From the NCBI GenBank assembly GCA_016932895.1, contig JAFGCA010000387.1, forward strand, positions 1 through 6,111: a DNA stretch of 6,111 bases, read 5' to 3'. The translations under genes and the position numbers were made by a program. The stretch comes from Sedimentisphaerales bacterium. GTDB lineage: Bacteria; Planctomycetota; Phycisphaerae; Sedimentisphaerales; SG8-4. Below, one piece after another: positions 1 to 5,928 of the stretch (position 1 is its first letter; the number at the start of each line of letters is the position of its first letter). The notes beneath the pieces were generated by a model. The model worked only from the letters and a program-made list of their open reading frames with translations. It was not told the DNA's origin and did no database searches.

Positions 1-930
1 GAAGGAGCCGGAGCCGGGAACGTCGCCGTCGGCCGTGGGTGGGTCCGCAAGCGCGTGGCGCTTCCAGCGGGCGGCTTTGCCGAGGTTTTCGACCCAGTAG
101 ACGTGCGACCAACCGGTGTCACAATCGCTGTAAACGATATCGTTGTGCCCGTCGCCATTGAGGTCCGTAATCCAGGAGCGCATGCTGGTTCCGTAGGACG
201 CCTTCTCGACGGCTTTGTGGGGCCATTCACGTCGCGGCCAGGTTCCAAGTCCGTTGCCCGGGTTCTCGAACCAGTGCGCGGGGATGACGATGTCCAGGTC
301 CCCGTCGCCGTCGAGATCGCCGACGCCTCTCGGAGCGATGCCACCGTGGTTGTCCGCGCCGCGTCCGACGTCGGTCTGCTTCATGTTCGCGGCCGGATCG
401 TACCAGGAGACGACGGTGCCGTGGTACGTGACGATATCAAGCCGGCCGTCACCGTTGACGTCGGCGGCCACGATGTCGTGACCGCCACCGGCAAAGGCAT
501 GGGCCGGCCAGGGCGTGTCGGGCCTCTCACCCAGGCCGCCCGGATTCTCGAACCAGACACGGCTGAGCACCACGTCCGTCAAACCATCGCCATTGACATC
601 CAGGGCGGCCGCTCCGAGCGTATTGCTCAACCCCTCCGCCTTGCCCATAGCATGGCGAATCCACGTGGCGTCGTCCTTGCGCTGGAACCAGTAGGCCGTC
701 TGCGTCTCGCGCCGCGACACGACCGTATCCAGGTCGCCGTCCCCGTCGAAGTCGGCCAGCGGAATTCCGCCGGTCCCCCAGGACGAGCCGGGCAAGGGAT
801 CGGCGATGGTGAAGTGCGTCCACTTCAGAGCCTCCCCGTTAGCGGCAGCGGCCCACGTCCCTGGCCAACCTGCCACAACAAGCAAGATCGGAAACAACGA
901 AAATCTCCGCCAGCAGTTGCGAAACGACAT
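1..930 (-). CDS. Secreted FG-GAP/VCBS repeat protein, C-terminus cut by window edge
   Basis: Open from an ATG at 930 to the left edge (310 codons, no stop), so the gene is partial. A strong Shine-Dalgarno GGAGGTG (936-942) sits 5 bases before the ATG. Residues 1 to about 29 form a Sec signal peptide: basic start with several Arg, hydrophobic core SLFPILLVVAG, small residues WAAAA before cleavage. The rest carries five calcium-loop motifs of the D-x-(D/N)-G-D-G-x-x-D type, starting near residues 60, 111, 157, 205 and 256, thus every 46 to 51 residues; this is the FG-GAP/VCBS pattern of beta-propeller blades. Between them recur W-(F/V)-E-N segments followed by a Trp and His. Such proteins are exported and are usually binding or adhesion modules; no catalytic domain is visible in this part. 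At least two more blades would be expected off-window. Family assignment is firm; the ligand is unknown. Confidence 0.9.
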   Translation of the reverse strand, partial: MSFRNCWRRFSLFPILLVVAGWPGTWAAAANGEALKWTHFTIADPLPGSSWGTGGIPLADFDGDGDLDTVVSRRETQTAYWFQRKDDATWIRHAMGKAEGLSNTLGAAALDVNGDGLTDVVLSRVWFENPGGLGERPDTPWPAHAFAGGGHDIVAADVNGDGRLDIVTYHGTVVSWYDPAANMKQTDVGRGADNHGGIAPRGVGDLDGDGDLDIVIPAHWFENPGNGLGTWPRREWPHKAVEKASYGTSMRSWITDLNGDGHNDIVYSDCDTGWSHVYWVENLGKAARWKRHALADPPTADGDVPGSGSF

Positions 931-989
931 GAGCTCACCTCCATCAGGACAAAACCAAAGTACGTGGCTCCCGAAGATCGACCGTCTTT

Positions 990-1018
990 CTTATAGCAGG
1001 CATAACATCATTCGTCCA
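990..1018 (-). promoter_or_regulatory. Sigma-70-type promoter for the FG-GAP gene
   Basis: Read on the minus strand: -35 TGGACG (1018-1013), 17-base spacer, -10 TATAAG (995-990). This matches 4 of 6 and 5 of 6 consensus bases at ideal spacing. Transcription would start near 983 and give a leader of about 50 bases before the ATG at 930. The -35 box lies inside the last codons of the GNAT gene, so the FG-GAP gene can be expressed separately from the NUDIX-GNAT pair. Confidence 0.55.
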
Positions 1019-1550
1019 CCGCTCCTTGTCCCAGCGGCCGACTGAGGAAATGGATCTGCAGGGCCGGATTGGAACGCAAAGGCTCGCGCCCTCCGGTGTC
1101 GCGGAAGGCGAGCTTCTCGTAGAACGCGATGGCAGGGGCGTTGTTCTCGGTGACCTGCGCTTCGAGGATGCGAGCTTCTTTTTGGATCGCCCAGGATTCC
1201 ACGGCGCTTGCCAGCGCCCGGCCGACGCCTGTGCGACGATGCCGCGGATCGACCCAGGCCTTCGCCATCGTCACCGTTTCTCGCGCATCGGAGCACATTG
1301 CACCGTCGCGCCAGCGCCCGACGAAGCCGGCGACAAAACCAACCGCTGTCCCATCCCAAATCGCAACGAAAGCGACGGCCTCGGGCGTCCCGGCGAAGCG
1401 GTCCCCGCGGGCCTGCCAGTCCGACGCGCTCATGGCCTCGGCAGCCGCCAGCGTCTCGCTGAAAGCGTCCGGCGCATCGGCGTACATCCGCAGGTGCAGG
1501 TCGCGCAGCAACGCGGCATCCGACGTGCGTATCTCTCTGATCTCGACCAT
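1008..1550 (-). CDS. GNAT-family N-acetyltransferase
   Basis: A 180-residue protein with the acetyl-CoA-dependent acetyltransferase fold (cytoplasmic; acceptor unknown). The N-terminus VEIREIRTSDAALLRDL is the usual first strand and helix. Motif A is at about residues 98-113, with the pyrophosphate-binding R-x-x-G-x-G as R105-R-T-G-V-G110. Motif B follows at about 128-149, ending N-N-A-P-A-I-A-F-Y-E-K-L-A-F, the classic GNAT C-terminal signature. A longer-than-usual helical stretch at about 25-55 precedes the strand that begins near residue 58. The ATG at 1550 lies 6 bases after the NUDIX stop and has only a weak Shine-Dalgarno (GGAG some 12 bases upstream), so translation is probably coupled to NUDIX. 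Small-molecule or protein N-acetylation cannot be told apart from sequence. Confidence 0.92.
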   Translation of the reverse strand: MVEIREIRTSDAALLRDLHLRMYADAPDAFSETLAAAEAMSASDWQARGDRFAGTPEAVAFVAIWDGTAVGFVAGFVGRWRDGAMCSDARETVTMAKAWVDPRHRRTGVGRALASAVESWAIQKEARILEAQVTENNAPAIAFYEKLAFRDTGGREPLRSNPALQIHFLSRPLGQGAVDE

Positions 1551-1556
1551 GTCCGG

Positions 1557-1976
1557 CTACCGCTCCGCGCGCTTGAGATATTCGGCGATGGCAATGGCGG
1601 TGTAGTGCTCGACCGGAAGCTCGGCCGCCTCTTCGAGCGTGACCCAGACGTACGCCTCGGCCTCGGAGTTGAGTTTGACGTCCGTCGAGTCGGTCTTGCA
1701 CGCGTAATCGAAAAAAATAAAGTGCCGGTGCTGCCAGAATCGCTCGTCGTAGACGAACTCCTGGAAGCACACGAACTCGATGTCGTGGATGTCGAGGTTC
1801 GTTTCTTCCTTCACCTCCCGCTTCAAGGCCTCCAGCATGCTCTCGCCCAGTTCGATGTGCCCGCCCGGCAGAACGTACTTGCCCTTCCATTTGTGCGACT
1901 GCATGAGAAAGAGCTTGCCTTCGGCATTGAAGATCAGCGCCCCCACCGTCGGTTCGGGATATTGCTGCTCTGGCAT
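1557..1976 (-). CDS. NUDIX hydrolase
   Basis: A 139-residue single-domain protein of normal length for the family, which cleaves nucleoside diphosphates linked to another moiety, using Mg2+. The NUDIX box G-x5-E-x7-R-E-V-x-E-E-x-(G)-L runs from G39 to L61; catalytic and metal-binding residues E54, E57 and E58 are all present. The only departure is N60 in place of the usual Gly. The strand before it (V-G-A-L-I-F-N-A-E-G-K-L-F-L-M) is typical, resembling MutT/ADP-ribose-type members, but substrate-specifying motifs are not evident. The start is supported by AGGAG (1983-1987) 6 bases before the ATG. It is followed 6 bases later by the GNAT gene and preceded, after 48 bases, by the glycosidase. 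The pairing with GNAT is common in accessory detoxification or repair roles, but no specific job can be assigned. Confidence 0.95.
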   Translation of the reverse strand: MPEQQYPEPTVGALIFNAEGKLFLMQSHKWKGKYVLPGGHIELGESMLEALKREVKEETNLDIHDIEFVCFQEFVYDERFWQHRHFIFFDYACKTDSTDVKLNSEAEAYVWVTLEEAAELPVEHYTAIAIAEYLKRAER

Positions 1977-2024
1977 CTTCTTCTCCTGTGCGTCCTTGCA
2001 TTCGCGGCGTCGGCGCGGGGTTTT

Positions 2025-3422
2025 CTATTTCTTCGATGATCCCGGAGACGGGAAGGAGGCGCCGGCGTCGTCGAGGACGAGGAGCCAGTCGCAGCCCCGG
2101 CCGGAGGTGGGCGGCACGAAGGTCTGGAAGCCGACGTTGTCGCTGGTGTGCAGCGGCTCGGCAATGCCGTAGCGCGGGTCGAACCAGGTCGCCTTGACGC
2201 GCGAGGCACGGATCGCGCTCATGCGCACCGCGAACGGCCGGCCGCGCGGCGAATAGATGAAGGCGAACGAGCCGTCGGCGGCACGGGCGGCGCGGACCTT
2301 GGCGCCGCCGGTCCCGGGTGCGTCGGCGAGCATGGACTGATCGGGCACCAACTTGGGGAACGGGCGCGACTCGAAGAGCTTGCGAACGTAGCCCATCTGG
2401 AACGCACCCGGGTGGTCGAGGGACTCGTGCCAGGGCACGGCGGCGCTGATGACGGGCGTTCGCCCTTCCTGCCACATCTGCCAGATGCTGTTGTGGCCGT
2501 AGGTGTGTCCGCAGGCCCCGGCCATCAGCGACCAGTACGCGGCCTGGCGCGCGTCGTAGGCGTCGAAGCGAAGCGTGTCGGTCGCGTCGGAGTTGTAGAA
2601 GCCCACGGGAATCGTCTCGTAGCGCGGCTCGCCGTCGAGCGTGGGCTTGGGCGGTTTCAGTGCGTAATCGTGCTCGGTAAACAGGGCGTTGTCGTGGTCG
2701 CGGGCGGCGTGCGAGGACTGGAACATGTTGAAGTCGAGCCAGTCGGCCCGGTGGAAATAGTCCGACGACAGCCCCGGTCCGCGCGGGTGATACGTGATCA
2801 GGTGGGCGCCGCTGTCGCCCTCGCGCAGGCCGCGCGCCATCGCCCCGACGATCTTCGCTTCCCGCTCGTTCTTGATGTTCTCATCGCCGCCCAGAATCCA
2901 GATGATCGCGTCGTCTTTGTAGCGCTTTCCCAGGAACCGGCCGTAGCTCGCGGCGCTACGCTCATCGAAAAGACCTGACTTCCAGTAACTTCCCCAGGTC
3001 GGCAGCATCCCGATGAAGAGTCCCAACTCCCCGGCCTTCTCGACAATGTAGTCCACGTGCTGGAAATAGGCTTCGTTGGGCCGGGTCGGGTCCTTCTCGA
3101 TCAGCGGCGTATCGCCATACGGATTCGGATCGGTCAACCCGCCCAACTGGGCCAGGACCACCGCCTGGATCACCGTGAAGCCCTTTCGGGCGCGGTCGGC
3201 CAAATACCGGTCCGCTTCCTCGCGGTTGAGCCGGTGGAACAGCTCCCACGCCGTATCGCCCAAATAGAAGAAAGGCGTTCCGTCCGCATATTCCAGATAA
3301 CGATGGTTGGCCGCAACGCGCAGTCGCTGTGACGCGCCGGCCACGCCCGGAGCCGGATCAAACGCAAAGCTCGCCAAGAGGCACACCGCGAAAATAACAT
3401 TGGCTTTCTCAAAGAATCTCAT
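2025..3422 (-). CDS. Secreted DUF4038 (GH140-like) glycoside hydrolase with C-terminal Collagen_bind_2-like domain
   Basis: A 465-residue exported protein. Residues 1 to about 30 are a signal peptide (hydrophobic ANVIFAVCLLASFAF, cleavage near V-A-G-A). Residues about 33-355 match the DUF4038 TIM-barrel family: opening L-R-V-A-A-N-H-R-Y-L with D-G-T-P-F-F-Y-L-G-D-T-A-W-E-L, then Q-A-V-V-L-A-Q, G-M-L-P-T-W-G and W-I-L-G-G-D-E-N. By analogy with the GH140 apiosidase family, D180 (in GGDEN) is the likely acid/base and E265 (in DGEPRYE) the likely nucleophile. Residues about 373-452 resemble Collagen_bind_2 (F-I-Y-S-P-R-G-R, W-F-D-P-R-Y-G, D-W-L-L-V-L-D), the usual partner. Characterised GH140 enzymes release apiose from rhamnogalacturonan II; the substrate here is inferred only as a plant- or algal-type polysaccharide. 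Start: AAAGGAG (3431-3437), 8 bases before the ATG. No transporter, sulfatase or SusC/D neighbour is in the window. Confidence 0.93.
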   Translation of the reverse strand: MRFFEKANVIFAVCLLASFAFDPAPGVAGASQRLRVAANHRYLEYADGTPFFYLGDTAWELFHRLNREEADRYLADRARKGFTVIQAVVLAQLGGLTDPNPYGDTPLIEKDPTRPNEAYFQHVDYIVEKAGELGLFIGMLPTWGSYWKSGLFDERSAASYGRFLGKRYKDDAIIWILGGDENIKNEREAKIVGAMARGLREGDSGAHLITYHPRGPGLSSDYFHRADWLDFNMFQSSHAARDHDNALFTEHDYALKPPKPTLDGEPRYETIPVGFYNSDATDTLRFDAYDARQAAYWSLMAGACGHTYGHNSIWQMWQEGRTPVISAAVPWHESLDHPGAFQMGYVRKLFESRPFPKLVPDQSMLADAPGTGGAKVRAARAADGSFAFIYSPRGRPFAVRMSAIRASRVKATWFDPRYGIAEPLHTSDNVGFQTFVPPTSGRGCDWLLVLDDAGASFPSPGSSKK

Positions 3423-3470
3423 CGGTCGATCTCCTTTGTTGAACAGACTACCGCGGGCCTGTCACAGCGT

Positions 3471-4049
3471 CTACTTCATTCCCAGCTTCTTGTTCTGCGC
3501 GAGCAACTCGACGGCTTCGGCGGTTCGTTTGCGACGCGTTTCGTCGCGCTTGGCGACCGCAATCCAGTAGATGAACTGCCGGCGATAGGAGGGAGCCAGG
3601 TTGTCGAAATGTCGCCGGGCCCGCGCATTCTTGGCCAGCGCCTTCTGCAGCTCGGGCGGGACTTGCGGCTGCGGCCTGGAAAACGCGGCGCCGTTCCACC
3701 GGCCGTTCTCCCTGGCCTCCCTGACCTTCGCCAGACCAGCCTCGGTCATCCGGCCTTCCTCAATCAGCTTGCGCACCCGTTTCTTGTTCAACTCGGACCA
3801 CCTGCTGTTGCTGCGCCGCGGCGAGAAACGCCTCATGTGTCTTTCGTCATCGATACGCTTGATGATCCCGTCGATCCACCCGAAACACAGGGCCTCCTCC
3901 ACCGCCTCGTCATACGTCACACTCGCCTTGCCCGTGTGCTTCTTGTAGAAGACGACCCACAGCTCCTCCTCGCTGGCGTGGTTCTTCTCCAGCCACGTCC
4001 GCCACTGCCGCCGGCTTCGCATCGCTCGCTGCTTACTGATTTTCGCCAT
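3471..4049 (-). CDS. YdeI/OmpD-associated (OmdA) family protein
   Basis: A 192-residue cytoplasmic protein. The N-terminal half holds the family signature: W-R-T-W-L-E-K-N-H, E-L-W-V-V-F-Y-K-K-H, then E-A-L-C-F-G-W-I-D-G at about residues 52-61 and R-F-S-P-R-R-S-N-S-R-W-S at about 74-85. The C-terminal half (from about 133) is the helical OmdA region, with L-Q-K-A-L-A-K-N-A-R-A-R-R-H-F and W-I-A-V-A-K-R-D-E-T-R-R-K-R. Members are annotated as bacteriocin-protection or OmpD-associated proteins, but the biochemical function is unsettled. I chose the ATG at 4049 because a GGGTGGGG run lies just before it; an in-frame GTG at 4061 would add four residues but has no Shine-Dalgarno. The protein is very basic. 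It ends 48 bases before the glycosidase start, so co-transcription is possible, though functionally the two look unrelated. Confidence 0.9.
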   Translation of the reverse strand: MAKISKQRAMRSRRQWRTWLEKNHASEEELWVVFYKKHTGKASVTYDEAVEEALCFGWIDGIIKRIDDERHMRRFSPRRSNSRWSELNKKRVRKLIEEGRMTEAGLAKVREARENGRWNGAAFSRPQPQVPPELQKALAKNARARRHFDNLAPSYRRQFIYWIAVAKRDETRRKRTAEAVELLAQNKKLGMK

Positions 4050-4144
4050 GTCCCCACCCACTCGAAAACATCGATTCGTTTTTCGACCCTTTGCTCACGA
4101 TGCGGCAAGAGTGTCACAAACACCTCTCGTTCCCCAATGGCACA

Positions 4145-4687
4145 TCATTTGTCCCGGGTTTTGTCCAGCGCCAGAGAGCGGACCAGGTCGTAGACCTTGC
4201 GCGGCTCGGGGACGTTGCGCAGGGCGATTTGCCGGTTCGACAGATGGGCCTCGCCGGTCGAGACCAACTGCTGCGTGACCAGAACGATCGTCCCTGCCCC
4301 TTTGGTCTGCTGGAGGATGCCCTCGGTCAGGTGAACGTCGATGACGTGGTCGAAAACGAGGGTGCGGCGGTGGCGGGTCAGGAAGCCTTCATCGTATTCG
4401 AGCCGGTCCTTGAACACGGTGTAGGACGTTCGCAACGGTTCCTGGAACATCTTCAGATACGCCAGATACAGCGCGACGGCAAACGCCAGAACGTACGCGA
4501 TCAGGCCGGGCCACACGAAGGGGCCATCGAACATGTCCCGCCCCGCCAAAGCGGCGATGATGTTGCTGATGACGAAGACGAACATGCCGGGAAACAAGGC
4601 GAAGAAGGCCGCCGCCAGCGGCCCACCGACGAAAAATTGCGCCGGCACCACCACCGGCTTAACCTCCATCACAGGCGTCTGTTCCAT
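4145..4687 (-). CDS. Membrane protein with bacterial PH domain (bPH_2, YdbS/YdbT-like)
   Basis: A 180-residue inner-membrane protein. Two hydrophobic helices are visible, at about residues 22-49 and 59-79. After them comes a soluble domain (about 84-172) with the bPH_2 (old DUF304) pattern: T-S-Y-T-V-F-K-D-R-L-E-Y-D-E-G-F-L-T-R strands, the F-D-H-V-I-D-V-H-L turn, a G-I-L-Q-Q-T-K-G-A-G-T-I-V-L segment where the family usually has a 'fGxGtv' strand, and a closing V-P-E-P-R-K-V-Y-D-L-V-R helix. Such proteins are widespread and poorly characterised; they are thought to support envelope or membrane stress functions. The start is supported by AGGTGAGG (about 4692-4699). It lies 59 bases after the NlpC/P60-like gene with no clear terminator between, so the two may form an operon. 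A single bPH_2 domain with two helices matches the smaller YdbS-like members. Confidence 0.85.
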   Translation of the reverse strand: MEQTPVMEVKPVVVPAQFFVGGPLAAAFFALFPGMFVFVISNIIAALAGRDMFDGPFVWPGLIAYVLAFAVALYLAYLKMFQEPLRTSYTVFKDRLEYDEGFLTRHRRTLVFDHVIDVHLTEGILQQTKGAGTIVLVTQQLVSTGEAHLSNRQIALRNVPEPRKVYDLVRSLALDKTRDK

Positions 4688-4746
4688 AAGGCCTCACCTA
4701 ACATTGACAAAGGGACAGCGATTCCATCTTACCGTGTCAGCCGCGG

Positions 4747-5445
4747 TCAATCCAGGATATGCTTGTAGCGCAGCGCCTGGTATCCGTCGTCGATCATCTC
4801 ATCGAGGACACGCTCGGTCGCGCGGACCTTGCTGCCCGTCGCTTCGTAGCAGCGGAAACGCGATTTGTCCGCGTCGATGAATTCATGGAAGAGAACGACG
4901 TGCTGGTCGTACTTGTTGACGATATCGCCCTTCTTGAGTTTTCGCGGATCGCTCAGCGGCACGCAGACGGTGGCGAGAGTCCGCGTCGAATGCTGCTCCG
5001 GCAGGCGCCAGCAGCGCGAGACAAAGCCCGAACAATCCACGCCCACGGCGTGCTCGCTGACGACCTGCCCTTTTTCGTAGTGGATGTCGCCGGCGTATTT
5101 GCCGGCGCGGATGCCCGCATCGAACTGCTCGAGGGTATCGAAGCCGCCCCACTGGTAGGCGATGCCCACGTTTACCTCTCCGGGTTTCCAGCCGCCGTCT
5201 CGCTTGCGGGATGCAACATACTCGGCGTCGGGCGTCTCGACCCGGATACCGTCGGGGTCCGGCCCATGGAGAATGTTGCGCTGCGTCGGCGTCCACTCAT
5301 GCCGGGCATAACCGGCCGCTATAGCGATGGTCTCGTCGCGGCGAATCGGCTCGTAGACCGGCCCACCGGGACCTTTGCAGCCCGAGGCTGCAACCGCCAG
5401 AACCAGCACAAACAACGCAATACGCCATCTCGACACGCTCATCAT
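4747..5445 (-). CDS. NlpC/P60-like lipoprotein, predicted cysteine peptidase or amidase
   Basis: A 232-residue protein from the ATG at 5445 (AGGG at 5453-5456, 7 bases upstream). The frame stays open back to 5733, but that part has neither a Shine-Dalgarno nor protein-like composition, and the signal peptide begins here. Residues 5-22 are R-W-R-I-A-L-F-V-L-V-L-A-V-A-A-S-G then C23, a lipobox-like A-S-G-C with Ala rather than Leu at -3. The NlpC/P60 fold is suggested by G-I-A-Y-Q-W-G-G (94-101), the nucleophile motif V-D-C-S-G-F with C138, K-K-G-D-I-V, then H182 in D-Q-H-V-V-L-F. In place of the usual third polar residue stands C-Y-E-A-T, with E201. About 36 residues separate Y-Q-W-G-G from D-C-S-G-F, longer than in standard members. 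Family enzymes cut peptidoglycan peptides or similar amide bonds; the substrate is unknown. A second ATG at 5442 is equally possible. Confidence 0.82.
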   Translation of the reverse strand: MMSVSRWRIALFVLVLAVAASGCKGPGGPVYEPIRRDETIAIAAGYARHEWTPTQRNILHGPDPDGIRVETPDAEYVASRKRDGGWKPGEVNVGIAYQWGGFDTLEQFDAGIRAGKYAGDIHYEKGQVVSEHAVGVDCSGFVSRCWRLPEQHSTRTLATVCVPLSDPRKLKKGDIVNKYDQHVVLFHEFIDADKSRFRCYEATGSKVRATERVLDEMIDDGYQALRYKHILD

Positions 5446-5893
5446 CGCTCTACCCTGCCAATGCACAGATGACAAAAAGTCGCCCGGGACAACCGGCCGC
5501 TCGAGACTCTCACCACGAGATAGTACCAGATCAAGACCGACGCAGGCAATGCAGAAGATGTCGTCTCGCCGAGAAACGCGCATTCTCTCGGGCCTTGGCT
5601 CGGCGCCGATCAAAGCATGTCTTCGAGGATCTCGTCGGCGGACTGAAGGGGCTTCAGGCAGACTTCCGGGAGAAGGTTCTTCAAGGAACATTAATCTAGC
5701 CGCCCGGCCGCTCCTCCACGATGAGCAGGCCATACCGCCACGTCAATTCACCAGGTGGTTACCCCGCAACCTCGCGAACTGGTGCCACCATCAGTATCAC
5801 CATTCTTGCGATGCCCGCGATGATCAGGAACTCACACTTTCCATTCATGAACCAAGGACATCGTATGTCACACAGAAACCGAAACGCCAGCCC
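5446..5893. other. Intergenic region without a supported gene
   Basis: About 450 bases separate the NlpC/P60-like lipoprotein gene from the plus-strand promoter. Short open frames exist on both strands, but none has a ribosome site plus recognisable protein features. The longest plus-strand frames (5375-5935, 5469-5699, 5721-5921) have low-complexity, Arg/Ser/Pro-rich translations. On the minus strand a 57-codon frame (5932-5759) with a hydrophobic stretch is followed in frame by 20 more sense codons and a second stop; this may be gene debris. The base composition from about 5750 rightward is less GC-rich than in the coding part. No tRNA, CRISPR or long repeat is seen. Confidence 0.6.
5520..5549 (-). 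promoter_or_regulatory. Weak candidate promoter for the lipoprotein gene
   Basis: Minus strand: -35 TTGCCT (5549-5544), 18-base spacer, -10 TACTAT (5525-5520), four of six consensus matches each. It would give a leader of about 70 bases to the ATG at 5445. This is the best candidate in the region but could be chance. Confidence 0.25.
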
Positions 5894-5922
5894 TGGACAA
5901 AGAATAGGCAATGGTCTATAAT
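5894..5922 (+). promoter_or_regulatory. Near-consensus sigma-70 promoter
   Basis: -35 TGGACA (5894-5899, five of six), exactly 17 bases of spacer, -10 TATAAT (5917-5922, perfect). The predicted start is about 5929. It is the strongest promoter in the window and the only one pointing right, into a stretch with no sizeable ORF but several hairpins, which suggests it drives a structured RNA or a structured leader. Confidence 0.7.
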
Positions 5923-5928
5923 TGTCTA

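Noticed and set aside
55..996. 313-codon plus-strand frame
   Set aside because: It is antisense to the FG-GAP gene. Its apparent repeats (V-P-V-A-I/V-E-V and similar) are the mirror of the calcium-loop repeats on the other strand.
1026..2039. 337-codon plus-strand frame
   Set aside because: Antisense to the GNAT and NUDIX genes, both of which have clear family motifs.
991..2475. Long minus-strand frame of 494 codons
   Set aside because: It overlaps the NUDIX, GNAT and glycosidase genes in another frame, and its translation is dominated by Arg, Ala, Gly and Pro: a shadow frame of GC-rich DNA.
4688..4746. Promoter for the PH-domain gene (TTGACC with TAAGAT)
   Set aside because: The spacer is only 13 bases, so the boxes do not make a credible promoter.
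5446..5733. N-terminal extension of the lipoprotein frame up to 5733
   Set aside because: It would bury the signal peptide and lipobox 96 residues deep, and no ribosome site is seen before 5733.
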